This document shows, one piece after another, positions 1 through 9,473 of a stretch of DNA of 64,000 nt. Location of the stretch: the NCBI GenBank assembly GCA_005884685.1, contig VBAH01000019.1:1-64000 (forward strand). The letters run 5' to 3'. Each line of letters starts with the position of its first letter. Position 1 is the first letter of the stretch. The position numbers and the translations under genes are program-made. The notes beneath the pieces are model-generated. The model did no database searches, was not told the origin of the DNA, and saw nothing but the letters and a program-made list of their open reading frames with translations. Source of the DNA: Alphaproteobacteria bacterium (GTDB taxonomy: Bacteria > Pseudomonadota > Alphaproteobacteria > Rhizobiales > Xanthobacteraceae).

Positions 1-461
1 CGCCCGGCCCCTGCACGCCGAACGAGGCCGGCATCTGCCTCGAGCTGGTCGAAACAGCCGCGCGGACGATTCCGATATTCGGCGTCTGCCTCGGCCTGCA
101 ATCGATCGGCCAGGCGTTCGGCGGAAATGTGGTACGCGCGCCGCTGCCGGTGCACGGCAAGCTCTCCGAGATCACGCATCAGGGCGAAGGCGTCTTCCGC
201 GGCATCAACGGACCGTTCAAGGCGACGCGCTATCATTCGCTGGTGGTCGATCGCACAACGCTTCCCGCCGAACTCGCCGTCACCGCCGAAACCGGCGCCC
301 GGCTGGTGATGGGCGCCTCGCACAAGACGCTGCCGGTTCACGGCGTGCAGTTTCATCCCGAGAGCATCGCGTCCGAAAACGGCCACACGATCCTGAAGAA
401 CTTTCTCGATATCGCCGCCGCGTGGAACGCGGCAAGCGGCCGCCGCGCCAGGCCGCACTGA
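1..461 (+). CDS. trpG: Anthranilate synthase component II (glutamine amidotransferase), 5' end missing
   Basis: This is the glutaminase subunit that releases ammonia from glutamine for anthranilate formation by TrpE, the first step of tryptophan synthesis. The reading frame is open from the window edge, so the N-terminus lies outside. The visible part starts in the conserved [11 protein letters not shown] segment, has the nucleophile Cys in [11 protein letters not shown] and ends with the HPES His/Glu pair of class I amidotransferases. The position after GVCLG is Leu where His is usual (GHQSIGQ), a small deviation. It ends 7 bases before trpD and is probably cotranscribed with trpD and trpC. 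Confidence 0.95.
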   Translation, partial: PGPCTPNEAGICLELVETAARTIPIFGVCLGLQSIGQAFGGNVVRAPLPVHGKLSEITHQGEGVFRGINGPFKATRYHSLVVDRTTLPAELAVTAETGARLVMGASHKTLPVHGVQFHPESIASENGHTILKNFLDIAAAWNAASGRRARPH

Positions 462-468
462 GGACAGC

Positions 469-1482
469 ATGGACGACTTCAAGGCGCTCATCGGCAAGGT
501 CGCGACAGGCGCGACGCTGACGCGCGAGGAATCCGCGAAGGCCTTCGACCACATGATGTCGGGCGAGGCGACGCCGTCGCAGATGGGCGGGCTGTTGATG
601 GGCCTGCGGCTGCGCGGCGAGACCGTCGACGAGATCACCGGCGCCGTCACGACGATGCGCGCCAAGATGCAGAAGGTCGCGGCCCCCCCGGACGCGATCG
701 ACGTGGTCGGGACCGGCGGCGACGCGTCCGGCTCCTACAACATCTCCACCTGCGCGGCCTTTATCGTCGCGGGAGCCGGCATTCCGGTCGCCAAGCACGG
801 CAACCGTGCGCTGTCCTCGCGCTCGGGCGCGGCCGACGTGCTCGGCGCGCTCGGCGTGAAGATCGACCTGCGCCCGGACGAGATCACGCGCTGCATCTAC
901 GAGGCTGGGATCGGCTTCATGTTCGCGCCGGCGCACCATCCGGCGATGAAGCATGTCGGCCCGACGCGCGTCGAGCTCGGCACGCGCACGATCTTCAACC
1001 TGCTCGGGCCCCTTTCCAATCCGGCCGGCGTGAAGCGCCAGATGGTCGGCGTGTTCTCGCGCCAGTGGGTCGAGCCGCTCGCCAACGTGCTGAAGAATCT
1101 CGGCAGCGAGCGCGCCTACGTGGTGCACGGCTCGGATGGGCTGGACGAGATCACCACCTCGGGGCCGACCGCCGTCGCGGCACTGGAGAACGGCAAGGTC
1201 ACGACGTTCGAGATCAAGCCGGAGGATGTCGGGCTCGCGCCGTCGCAGCCGGACCAGTTGCGCGGCGGCGATGCGGAGTCGAATGCGGCCGCGCTGATCG
1301 ACGTGCTCAAGGGCAGGAAAGGTCCGTTCCGCGATGTCGCGCTGCTCAACGCCGCCGCCGCGATCGTGGTCGCCGGCAAGGCAGAGGATCTGAAGGAAGG
1401 CGTCGCGATCGCCGCGAAATCGGTCGACAGCGCGGAAGCCGAAGGCCGGCTCGACCGGCTGATTGCGGTGTCGAATGCGTAG
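469..1482 (+). CDS. trpD: Anthranilate phosphoribosyltransferase
   Basis: TrpD transfers the phosphoribosyl group of PRPP to anthranilate, the second tryptophan-specific step. The 337-residue product has the normal family length. It shows the glycine-rich PRPP loop [15 protein letters not shown], the [17 protein letters not shown] anthranilate/Mg region and the LGPLSNP segment. The ATG follows an AGGA ribosome binding site, and the gene lies 7 bases after trpG. A palindromic repeat separates it from trpC. The large open frame on the opposite strand is a codon-bias shadow. Confidence 0.97.
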   Translation: MDDFKALIGKVATGATLTREESAKAFDHMMSGEATPSQMGGLLMGLRLRGETVDEITGAVTTMRAKMQKVAAPPDAIDVVGTGGDASGSYNISTCAAFIVAGAGIPVAKHGNRALSSRSGAADVLGALGVKIDLRPDEITRCIYEAGIGFMFAPAHHPAMKHVGPTRVELGTRTIFNLLGPLSNPAGVKRQMVGVFSRQWVEPLANVLKNLGSERAYVVHGSDGLDEITTSGPTAVAALENGKVTTFEIKPEDVGLAPSQPDQLRGGDAESNAAALIDVLKGRKGPFRDVALLNAAAAIVVAGKAEDLKEGVAIAAKSVDSAEAEGRLDRLIAVSNA

Positions 1483-1490
1483 GCCGTTGT

Positions 1491-1560
1491 CCGCTCGTCC
1501 CGCGAAAGCGGGGACCCAGTTTTTAGGCTCTGGATGCCCGCTTTCGCGGGCATGAGCGGA
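1491..1560. repeat. Palindromic intergenic repeat, family 1
   Basis: This imperfect palindrome is about 70 bases long. Its outer arms are CCGCTCGT...ATGAGCGGA, with inner hairpins built on CGCGAAAGCGGGGA and CCCGCTTTCGCGGG. Related copies lie at 2903-3002 and 50632-50712, so it is a dispersed REP-like element. It sits between trpD and trpC and could form a strong stem in the trp transcript. Confidence 0.85.
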
Positions 1561-1579
1561 GAGGACAAACGCAAGCACC

Positions 1580-2398
1580 ATGCCTGATATCCTCGCCAAA
1601 ATCGAAGCCTACAAGCGCGAAGAGATCGCGGCGGCGAAGCGCGCGCGCCCGCTCTCCGAGGTCGAAGCCGCGGCGAAAACTGCCTCGGCGCCGCGCGGGT
1701 TTCTTGCCGCGCTCGAACGCAAGCTCTCCGCCGGCGACTACGCGCTGGTCGCCGAGATCAAGAAGGCGAGTCCCTCGCGCGGGCTGATCCGCGCAGACTT
1801 CGATCCGCCCGCGCTCGCGCGCGCCTACGAGGCGGGCGGTGCCGCGTGCCTCTCGGTGCTGACCGACGCGCCGTCGTTCCAGGGCAAGCCTGAATTTCTC
1901 ACCGCCGCGCGCGCCACGACCTCGCTGCCCGCGCTGCGCAAGGATTTCATGTACGAGCCCTACCAGGTGGCGGAGGCGCGCGCGTGGGGCGCGGACTGCA
2001 TCCTGCTCATCATGGCCTCGGTGAGCGACGCGGAGGCCGGCGCGCTCGAAGCGGCGGCGCTTGCGTATCGCATGGACGTGCTGGTCGAAGTCCACGACGA
2101 GGCCGAGCTCGATCGCGCGCTGCGCCTCAAATCGCGCATGATCGGAATCAATAACCGCAACCTGAAGACCTTCGAGACCAGGCTGGAGACGACCGAGCGG
2201 CTCGCGCCGCTGGTCCCGAATGGTTATGTTGTGGTCGGCGAGAGCGGCATCTTCACGCCTGCCGATCTGGCCCGGTTGGAGAAGGTCGGCGTGTCCACCT
2301 TCCTGATCGGCGAAAGCCTGATGCGCCAGCAAGATGTTGCCGGTGCCACCAAAGCGCTGCTCACGCGTAGCTCCGCAAGGATGTCGGCAGCCGAATGA
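1580..2398 (+). CDS. trpC: Indole-3-glycerol-phosphate synthase
   Basis: TrpC closes the indole ring by converting carboxyphenylamino-deoxyribulose phosphate to indole-3-glycerol phosphate. The 272-residue product matches the single-domain TIM barrel form. It contains the KKASPSRG segment with the catalytic lysine, the [12 protein letters not shown] strand, [11 protein letters not shown] and the phosphate-binding VGESGIF. There is no fused TrpF domain. moaC starts 4 bases after its stop, so transcription very likely continues into the molybdenum cofactor genes. Confidence 0.97.
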   Translation: MPDILAKIEAYKREEIAAAKRARPLSEVEAAAKTASAPRGFLAALERKLSAGDYALVAEIKKASPSRGLIRADFDPPALARAYEAGGAACLSVLTDAPSFQGKPEFLTAARATTSLPALRKDFMYEPYQVAEARAWGADCILLIMASVSDAEAGALEAAALAYRMDVLVEVHDEAELDRALRLKSRMIGINNRNLKTFETRLETTERLAPLVPNGYVVVGESGIFTPADLARLEKVGVSTFLIGESLMRQQDVAGATKALLTRSSARMSAAE

Positions 2399-2402
2399 CG
2401 CG

Positions 2403-2879
<477 letters not shown>

Positions 2880-2902
2880 ATGAGTTTGGATCAGCCCTTC
2901 CT

Positions 2903-3002
2903 CCGCTCGTCCCCGCGAAAGCGAGGACCCATCCCCCACCCTACCCTCCCCCGCAAGCGGGGGAGGAAAAGGGAGGGGGCCGCTTGCGCGGGAATGAGCG
3001 GA
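2903..3002. repeat. Palindromic intergenic repeat, family 1, compound copy
   Basis: The outer arms match family 1 (CCGCTCGTCCCCGCGAAAGC at the left, GCGCGGGAATGAGCGGA at the right). The middle is replaced by a different hairpin, CTCCCCCGCAAGCGGGGGAG. It ends directly at the moeA start codon, so it supplies the moeA leader. Confidence 0.8.
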
Positions 3003-3003
3003 G

Positions 3004-4224
3004 ATGGTGGCTGACGTGGCGCTGCTCCCCGTCGCCGATGCGCTGGCTCAAGTGCTCGCCGGGGTCGAGCCGCTGACGGGCGAGCGCGTGCCGCTTGCCG
3101 AAGTGGAAGGCCGCGTGCTCGCGCAGGACCTCGCCGCGCTGCGCACGCAGCCGCCGGAAGATGTCTCGGCGATGGACGGCTATGCGGTGCGTGCCGAGGA
3201 TGTCGCGGCGGCGCCGGCGCGGCTGAAGCTGATCGGCGAGGTCGCGGCGGGGCGGCCTTTGACCGCCGCGATCAGGGCGGGCGAAGCCGCGCGCATCTTC
3301 ACCGGCGGCGTGCTGCCGGCGGGTAGCGACACCGTGGTCATCCAGGAAAATACCGCGCGCGAGGGCGACATCGTCACCGTCACCACGGCGACCGCTCGAC
3401 GGCGCAATGTCCGCCCCGCCGGGCTCGATTTCCGCAACGGCGACGTGCGCCTGGCGAAAGGCCGCCGCCTCACCGGCCGGGATATCGCGCTCGCCGCCGC
3501 GATGAACCACGCAACGCTGCCGGTCTGCCGCCGCCCGAAGGTCGCGATCGTGGCGACCGGCGATGAACTGGTCCCGCCCGGCACCGAACCGGGCCCCGGT
3601 CAGATCGTGCACTCGAATGCCTTCACGCTTGCCGCGGTTGCGCGCCGCGAAGGCGCGGACGTGATCGACCTCGGCATCCTGCCCGACCGCCTCGATGAGA
3701 CGATCGCCGGCGTGCGCCGCGCGCGCGATCTCGGCGCGGATGTGCTGGTGACGGCGGGCGGCGCCTCGGTCGGCGACTACGATCTGGTGCAGCCGGCGCT
3801 TGCCGCAGAGGGCGCCGCGCTGTCGTTCTGGAAGATCGCGATGCGGCCGGGCAAGCCGATGATGTTCGGCCTCCTCGGCGGCATGCGCGTGCTCGGCCTG
3901 CCGGGCAATCCGGTCTCGGCCTATGTGTGCTCGGTGCTGTTCGTCGCGCCGCTGATCCGCAAGCTGCTCGGCCGGAGCAACATTGCCAATCCGGTCACGC
4001 AGGGCGTGCTCGGCCGCGACCTGCCGGCAAACGACGAGCGCGAGGAGTATATGCGCGCAACGCTCGCGCGCCGCGACGGCACATGGGTCGCGACACCCTT
4101 CCCGCAGCAGGATTCGTCCATGCTGGTCCCGCTCGCGGCCGCCGATTGCCTGGTCGTCCGCCCGGCGTTCGCGCCCGCGGCACCGGCCGGAACTCCATGC
4201 GAATTCATCAAGCTGGAAGATTAA
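3004..4224 (+). CDS. moeA: Molybdopterin molybdenumtransferase
   Basis: MoeA inserts molybdate into adenylylated molybdopterin to finish the molybdenum cofactor. The 406-residue product has the full MoeA layout. The early VSAMDGYAVR motif is followed by the GGVLPAG region, the MoCF-type domain with VATGDELVPPG and GGASVGDYD, then PGKPMMFG and LPGNPVSAY, and a C-terminal beta domain. The start ATG lies immediately after the compound repeat. With moaC upstream it forms a Moco pair at the end of the trp transcription unit. Confidence 0.97.
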   Translation: MVADVALLPVADALAQVLAGVEPLTGERVPLAEVEGRVLAQDLAALRTQPPEDVSAMDGYAVRAEDVAAAPARLKLIGEVAAGRPLTAAIRAGEAARIFTGGVLPAGSDTVVIQENTAREGDIVTVTTATARRRNVRPAGLDFRNGDVRLAKGRRLTGRDIALAAAMNHATLPVCRRPKVAIVATGDELVPPGTEPGPGQIVHSNAFTLAAVARREGADVIDLGILPDRLDETIAGVRRARDLGADVLVTAGGASVGDYDLVQPALAAEGAALSFWKIAMRPGKPMMFGLLGGMRVLGLPGNPVSAYVCSVLFVAPLIRKLLGRSNIANPVTQGVLGRDLPANDEREEYMRATLARRDGTWVATPFPQQDSSMLVPLAAADCLVVRPAFAPAAPAGTPCEFIKLED

Positions 4225-4276
4225 GCACCGCTTTTTGCGGTCCCTCGACTTGTTCACCCCAAATTAAAGGGTTGCG

Positions 4277-4291
4277 GAACAAGTATCGAAC
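4277..4291. promoter_or_regulatory. SOS box (LexA operator) of lexA
   Basis: The sequence is GAAC-N7-GAAC, the reverse complement of the alphaproteobacterial LexA operator GTTC-N7-GTTC, with no mismatch. It lies about 90 bases upstream of the lexA ATG and fits autoregulation of lexA. The same operator type recurs at 44412-44444. Confidence 0.85.
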
Positions 4292-4302
4292 ATATAGTGT
4301 CC

Positions 4303-4317
4303 GTTCATGATTTGTTT
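4303..4317. promoter_or_regulatory. Second, imperfect SOS box upstream of lexA
   Basis: The sequence is GTTC-N7-GTTT, one mismatch from the alphaproteobacterial SOS consensus. It starts 11 bases after the perfect box, in the opposite orientation. A pair of boxes would allow cooperative or graded repression of lexA. Confidence 0.5.
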
Positions 4318-4379
4318 CGGATGAGTCGGACACCTCACCTGCCGTCAACCGACCTGAAAGCGACCAAACGAGGGCCACG

Positions 4380-5071
4380 ATGCTGACGCGGAAACAGTTC
4401 GAGCTTTTGCGTTTCATCCATGAGCGGCTCAAGGAAAGCGGCATCCCGCCCTCCTCGACGAAATGAAGGACGCGCTCGATCTGCGCTCCAAGTCCGGCAT
4501 TCACCGCCTGATCACCGCGCTGGAAGAGCGCGGCTTCATCCGCCGCCTGCCCAACCGGGCGCGCGCGATCGAGGTCATCAAGCTGCCTGAGCCGGTCGGG
4601 CAAGGCGTCGGCCGCCGCGGCTTCACGCCCTCGGTCATCGAAGGCAACCTCGGCCGCGTGCGCGCGGGCGCGGACGACGAGGGCGGCCGCCCGATCGCAA
4701 TTCCGGTCATGGGCCGCATCGCGGCCGGCACGCCGATCGAGGCGATCCAGACGCGCAGCCACACCATCCAGGTGCCGCCCGACCTGCTCACCACCGGCGA
4801 CCATTTCGCGCTCGAAGTGCGCGGCGACTCGATGATCGACGCCGGCATCCTCGACGGCGACACGGTTCTCATCCGCAAGGGCGAAACGGCCGATACCGGC
4901 GACATCGTGGTGGCGCTGATCGATGACGAGGAAGCGACCCTGAAGCGCTTCCGCCGCCGCGGCGCCTCGATCGCGCTGGAGCCCGCCAACAGCTCCTACG
5001 AGGTGCGCATCCTGCCGCCGAACCGGGTGCGCGTGCAGGGCAAGCTGGTCGGGCTGTTCCGGAAGTATTGA
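4380..5071 (+). pseudogene. lexA: LexA SOS repressor, frameshifted near codon 26
   Basis: LexA represses DNA-repair genes and cleaves itself when stimulated by RecA filaments. The ATG at 4380 opens [20 protein letters not shown], the normal winged-helix start, but the frame stops at 4464-4466. The rest (from about 4457; first internal ATG 4463) continues in another frame as [16 protein letters not shown] to the stop at 5071. One added T after position 4455 would restore the family sequence PPSFDEMKD, so a single base is missing. Downstream parts are intact: wHTH residues, the Ala-Gly cleavage site in GRIAAGTP, Ser in GDSMID and the catalytic Lys region. It may be a sequencing error or a real mutation. 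Starting at 4463 would lose the first 28 residues. Confidence 0.85.
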
Positions 5072-5072
5072 G

Positions 5073-5193
5073 ATCGTGTCCCGGGCGCACTGCGGCACGA
5101 AGTGCCGCTGTGCAGAACCGGGATCGTAAGAGTCTCGGGCGGTCCCGCATCTGCGACGCACCGCTTTGCGCTGCATCGCGTGCGGGACACAGG
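5073..5193. repeat. Palindromic intergenic repeat, family 2
   Basis: This GC-rich element is bounded by CGTGTCCCGGG and GCGTGCGGGACAC. It contains the internal hairpins GGCACGAAGTGCC and CGCACCGCTTTGCGCTGC. A related copy in the opposite orientation lies at 50998-51122. It fills the space between the convergent lexA and comEC genes and may help end both transcripts. Confidence 0.75.
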
Positions 5194-5194
5194 T

Positions 5195-7453
5195 TCAATC
5201 CTCGGCACTCAAATCCTCTGTCCGTGGTGTCGCGTCACGCGGCGCTGGACGTGTCGCTGCGGTGGTCTCGCTCTCGCTGCGAGGAGCCGGCGCACGCGCC
5301 CATGGCCGGTCATAGCCCGGCGGAAACGCCGCGACGGTTTGCCAGCCGGTTCCGACGCGATAGAGCGCGGTCGATCCCGTGCGTGGCCAGACCGTGCGGT
5401 CGATCGTCAGGGCGGTGCACCAGGGCGGCGCGGTGCGCTGGCTGACCACCAGCGCGGCCTGGCGGCAATCCTCCTCCAAAGCTTCGGCGGCAAACGGCAA
5501 TGCCACGATGGTGCCGTCGGCGAGCCGGCCGACGCAGCCGATTTCGTCGCATGCAGTGCCCTCTTTCAGCGAGGCGTCGCTCGGCGTGCGCACGTCGGCA
5601 TCCGCGGCGAGCCACTCGCGCACCGAGAACGCATCGCTGTTTCCGGTGCGCATCACGCTAAGCCTGCCAGCGGGGCCGCGCACCGCCACCACGTCGCCGC
5701 GATCGGCCACATAGGCATCCGGCAGCGGCACGCGCACCGCCCAGAGCGCCGCGACCACGATGGTCACCGCTCCGCTCCAGCGTAGCGGCGAACGCAACAG
5801 ACAAAGCACAACGAGACCGGCAGTGCACAAGAGCAGCGGTCCCGTGCCGAACGCCGTCATGCGGCCGACCGCGCCGGACAGGCTCGCGACGAACAGTGCG
5901 ACCCAGATCATCCAGTCGATGCCGAGGCCCATCAGCTTCCACAGCGGCGCATCGAAGCCGAACGGCAGCGCGAGCAGCGCGAGCAGGCCCGCGGGCATCA
6001 CCCAGACCGACACGATGGGCATCGCCATCAGGTTGGCGAGTACGCCATAAGGCCCGAGCCGATGAAAATGGAACGCAACGTACGGCATCGTGGCGGTGCC
6101 GGCCGCGAGCGAGACCACAATCAGCGCGACCGCCTCGCGGCCGCCCCAGAGCGCGATGCGCGCGCCGAGCGGCGTGTCGGCGCCGGCGCGCAGCCAGGGA
6201 ATGCTGCGTTCGTACGCGGCGATCAGCGCCAGGGTCGCGGCAAACGACATCTGAAAGCTCGGATGGGCGACCGCCTCGGGAAACAGCAGCATCACCGCAA
6301 CGGCGGCGAGCGCGAGATTGCGCAGGGTGAGCGCGGAGCGATCGACCATCACGCCAACGAGCAGGATCGCCGTCATGATGAACGAGCGCTGCGTCGCGAC
6401 CTCCGCGCCGGAGAGCAGCAGATAGCAAAATGCCGCGACCAGCGCCGCGCCCGCCGCCCATTTCTTGATCGGGTAGCGCATCGCCAGCACCGGCACGAGC
6501 GCGAGCAGCGCGCGGATCGTAAAGAACACCACGCCGGCCACCAGCGCCATGTGATAGCCGGAAATCGACAGCACATGCCCGAGCCCCGAGATGTACATCG
6601 CGTCGTTCACCGGGGCGGAGATCGCATCGCGCTTGCCGGTGATCAGCGCCGACGCGATCGCCCCCACATCCCCCGAGAGGTCGGCGCGGATACGCTTGTC
6701 GATCCCATCGCGGATGTTCTCGATGAAGGTCGCATAGCGCAGCCACGCGCCGGGCCGCGTTGGCGGATCGACCGTCTTGATCGCGCCGAGCACGAAGCCG
6801 GTCGCGCCGATCTGCTGGAAATAAAGGTCGCGCGAGAAATCGTAACCGCCGGGGCGCAGCGGGCGCAGCGGCGGATTGAGCCGCGTCTTCACCTCGATGA
6901 ACGCGCCGACCGGCGGCGCCGTGTGCTTCTTCACCGAGAGCCGCACGCGCTCGGGCGCGTCGCGCAGCCGGCCCTCGATCGTGTGAACGCGCACCACGAT
7001 GCGGTCGGTCTTCTCGCGCTCCTCGCGTACCTCGACGAAGCCCGAGATCGGGATATTCCAGGCAGTGTGCTGCAGGATCGGGTGCGCGATCCGCGCGGTG
7101 CGCACCGTCGCGATCGCGAAACCGGCCGCAACCGCGGTTACGCCCAGCAGAAGCGGGAACGCGACGGGCCGTGAGCGCGCGAAGAACGTCGCGGCTGCGA
7201 GCACGCCGACAAGCGGCAGCGCGGCCCAGAGCGACGGCTCGCGCGCAGCGGTGAAATAGAGCACCACGCCGAGGCCGAAACAGATCGGCAGCCACGGCAG
7301 CAACCGCCCCGCCGCGGTGTCCGTCGCAAGCCAGCGGGAGAGGATTTCGCGCGCGCCGCCGAACGCGTTCGCGCCGGTCGGCCACGCAACACCGCGCGGG
7401 CGTGCGACGTCCCACGTGCGCGTCCGCCCTGCTCCCGCGCCCAAATCCGACAT
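5195..7453 (-). CDS. comEC: ComEC/Rec2-family DNA uptake channel protein
   Basis: ComEC proteins form the inner-membrane channel that brings single-stranded DNA into the cell during natural transformation. The 752-residue product starts at the ATG at 7453; an in-frame TTG three codons earlier is less likely. It has N-terminal membrane spans, an OB-like middle segment (about residues 140-230) and the competence core with LGHVLSISGYHMALVAG followed by many hydrophobic segments. The C-terminal 160 residues take the place of the metallo-beta-lactamase domain, but no HxHxDH metal motif is visible. No pilus or other competence genes are present here. Confidence 0.9.
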   Translation of the reverse strand: MSDLGAGAGRTRTWDVARPRGVAWPTGANAFGGAREILSRWLATDTAAGRLLPWLPICFGLGVVLYFTAAREPSLWAALPLVGVLAAATFFARSRPVAFPLLLGVTAVAAGFAIATVRTARIAHPILQHTAWNIPISGFVEVREEREKTDRIVVRVHTIEGRLRDAPERVRLSVKKHTAPPVGAFIEVKTRLNPPLRPLRPGGYDFSRDLYFQQIGATGFVLGAIKTVDPPTRPGAWLRYATFIENIRDGIDKRIRADLSGDVGAIASALITGKRDAISAPVNDAMYISGLGHVLSISGYHMALVAGVVFFTIRALLALVPVLAMRYPIKKWAAGAALVAAFCYLLLSGAEVATQRSFIMTAILLVGVMVDRSALTLRNLALAAVAVMLLFPEAVAHPSFQMSFAATLALIAAYERSIPWLRAGADTPLGARIALWGGREAVALIVVSLAAGTATMPYVAFHFHRLGPYGVLANLMAMPIVSVWVMPAGLLALLALPFGFDAPLWKLMGLGIDWMIWVALFVASLSGAVGRMTAFGTGPLLLCTAGLVVLCLLRSPLRWSGAVTIVVAALWAVRVPLPDAYVADRGDVVAVRGPAGRLSVMRTGNSDAFSVREWLAADADVRTPSDASLKEGTACDEIGCVGRLADGTIVALPFAAEALEEDCRQAALVVSQRTAPPWCTALTIDRTVWPRTGSTALYRVGTGWQTVAAFPPGYDRPWARAPAPRSESETTAATRPAPRDATPRTEDLSAED

Positions 7454-7538
7454 GCCACGCAACCTCGGACCCGGCGCATGCTATCGCCGGTTGGGTTAGG
7501 GTTGCGCCCGGAACGGGAAGGGAACGCGCAATTATTTC

Positions 7539-9206
7539 TCAGGCTTTCGCATAGCTGTCGCGCAGGCCGACGGTGCGGTTGAATACCGGCTTGCCCGGCG
7601 CCGAGTCCCTGTCGCGCGCGAAATATCCGAGCCGCTCGAACTGCACCGGCTCGGGTGAGTTGCCCGCAGCGAGCGCGGGCTCGAGGCGCGCATCTCGCAG
7701 CACTTCGAGCGAATTCGGGTTGAGCTCATCGACGAAATTGGCGACGTCCGGCTCGGGTCTGGTGAACAAGGGATTGTATAGCCGCACCTCGGCCGGAACC
7801 GAATCCTGAGCCGACACCCAGTGGATCGTCGCCTTCACCTTGCGCCCGTCCGGCGCGTTGCCGCCGCGCGTCGCGGGATCGTAGCTGCAGCGCAGCTCCA
7901 CGATGTTGCCGGCCGCGTTCTTGACGACGTCGCGGCAGGTGATGAAGTACGCATAACGCAGCCGCACTTCGGCGCCGGGAGAGAGCCGGAAGAATTTTTT
8001 CGGCGGGCTCTCCATGAAGTCGTCCTGCTCGACGAAAATCTCGCGCCCGAATTTCACGCGCCGCGTGCCGGCCGCGGGATCGTCCGGGTGGTTGACCGCC
8101 TCGAGCTCCTCGCCCGGCCCGTCGTAATTCTCGATCACGACCTTGAGCGGCCGCAGCACCGCCATGCGCCGCTGCGCAGACTTGTTCAAAACCTCGCGGA
8201 TCGAGAAATCGAGCAGCCCCAGATCGACCAGGCTGTTCGCCTTGGCGACGCCGATGCGTTTGGCAAAATCGCGCAGCGCCGCGGGTGGCACGCCGCGCCG
8301 GCGCAGTCCCGCGAGCGTCGGCATGCGCGGGTCGTCCCAGCCGGAGACATGGCGGCCGGTCACCAGCTGGTTCAGCACGCGCTTCGAGAGCACCGTGTAA
8401 GCAAGATTGAGCCGCGCGAACTCGTACTGATGCGGGTGCGAGGGCACCGGCAGGTTCTCGAGAAACCAGTCGTAGAGCGGCCGGTGATCCTCGAACTCGA
8501 GCGTGCAGATCGAGTGCGTCACGCCCTCGATCGCGTCGGACTGCCCGTGCGCATAGTCGTAGCTCGGATAGATCTTCCAGGCGTCGCCGGTGCGCGGGTG
8601 CGTGGCGTGCAGGATGCGGTAGAGCACCGGGTCGCGCAGGTTGATATTGCCCGACGCCATGTCGATTTTGGCGCGCAGCACGCGCGCGCCGTTGGGGAAT
8701 TCGCCCGCGCGCATGCGGCGGAACAGATCGAGATTCTCCTCAGCGCTGCGCTCGCGGAACGGGCTCGCCTGGCCCGGCTCGGTGAGCGTGCCGCGCGTGA
8801 GGCGCATTTCGTCCTGCGTCTGGTCGTCGACATAGGCCTTGCCGGCGCGGATCAGCTCCTCGGCCCAGCCGTACAGCCGCTCGAAATAGTCCGACGCGTG
8901 GTAGAGATGGTCGCCCCAGTCGAAGCCGAGCCAGCGCACGTCCGCCTCGATCGCGTCGATGTATTCCTGCTCCTCCCTGGTCGGATTGGTGTCGTCGAAG
9001 CGCAGGTGGCAGCGCCCGCCGAACTCCTGCGCGATGCCGAAGTTGAGGCAGATCGATTTCGCGTGCCCGATGTGCAGGTAGCCGTTCGGCTCGGGGGGAA
9101 AGCGCGTCACCACGGTCTTGTGGCGGCCTGCCGCAAGATCCTCCGCCACGATGTCGCGGATGAAGTCGCGCCCGGCCTCTGCTTGCACCTTTTCGGCAAC
9201 CGACAT
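7539..9206 (-). CDS. glnS: Glutaminyl-tRNA synthetase
   Basis: This class I synthetase charges tRNA-Gln directly. The start giving [12 protein letters not shown] was chosen; the frame is open further upstream to 9383, but that part is not family-like and runs through a palindromic repeat. The product has 555 residues, close to the E. coli enzyme. It shows [17 protein letters not shown] (HIGH motif), RFDDTNP and [10 protein letters not shown] (the KMSKS position as LSKR). The C-terminal beta-barrel anticodon domain is present and there is no fused YqeY domain. It is divergent from the related gltX. Many alphaproteobacteria instead amidate Glu-tRNA-Gln with GatCAB. Confidence 0.96.
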   Translation of the reverse strand: MSVAEKVQAEAGRDFIRDIVAEDLAAGRHKTVVTRFPPEPNGYLHIGHAKSICLNFGIAQEFGGRCHLRFDDTNPTREEQEYIDAIEADVRWLGFDWGDHLYHASDYFERLYGWAEELIRAGKAYVDDQTQDEMRLTRGTLTEPGQASPFRERSAEENLDLFRRMRAGEFPNGARVLRAKIDMASGNINLRDPVLYRILHATHPRTGDAWKIYPSYDYAHGQSDAIEGVTHSICTLEFEDHRPLYDWFLENLPVPSHPHQYEFARLNLAYTVLSKRVLNQLVTGRHVSGWDDPRMPTLAGLRRRGVPPAALRDFAKRIGVAKANSLVDLGLLDFSIREVLNKSAQRRMAVLRPLKVVIENYDGPGEELEAVNHPDDPAAGTRRVKFGREIFVEQDDFMESPPKKFFRLSPGAEVRLRYAYFITCRDVVKNAAGNIVELRCSYDPATRGGNAPDGRKVKATIHWVSAQDSVPAEVRLYNPLFTRPEPDVANFVDELNPNSLEVLRDARLEPALAAGNSPEPVQFERLGYFARDRDSAPGKPVFNRTVGLRDSYAKA

Positions 9207-9313
9207 CTCGAATCCTGCTTTGGCGCGCGCCCGACGCGCGGGATATAGGCAAATCGGCCGCCGATGCCAAATGTGTTGCATCGCCAGGAGCTGTGATACA
9301 CGGCGATCTGAAG

Positions 9314-9454
9314 CCTCATCCTGAGGAGCCCGCCGAAAGGCGGGCGTCTCGAAGGATCGGGGAGCCACCGCGCATGCGGCCATCCGTCGAGACGCGCCCC
9401 ATAAGCGCGGTTACGCGCGTCTTGACGCGCTATGGGGCGCTCCTCAGGATGAGG
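9314..9454. repeat. Long palindromic intergenic repeat, family 3
   Basis: The outer arms are CCTCATCCTGAGGAGC and its reverse complement GCTCCTCAGGATGAGG. Inner segments contain GGCGGGCGTCTCGAAGGAT, GGCCATCC and CGAGACGCG. From memory this resembles the 140-base palindromes scattered in Bradyrhizobium-like genomes. It lies in the divergent glnS/gltX promoter region. Confidence 0.85.
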
Positions 9455-9473
9455 ACCTGAGTTTAGCTGCGGC

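Noticed and set aside
280-1599. Long open frame (439 codons) on the minus strand opposite trpD
   Set aside because: It is antisense to a clear trpD, is rich in Arg/His/Asp as expected from the high-GC shadow frame, and has no family-like motifs.
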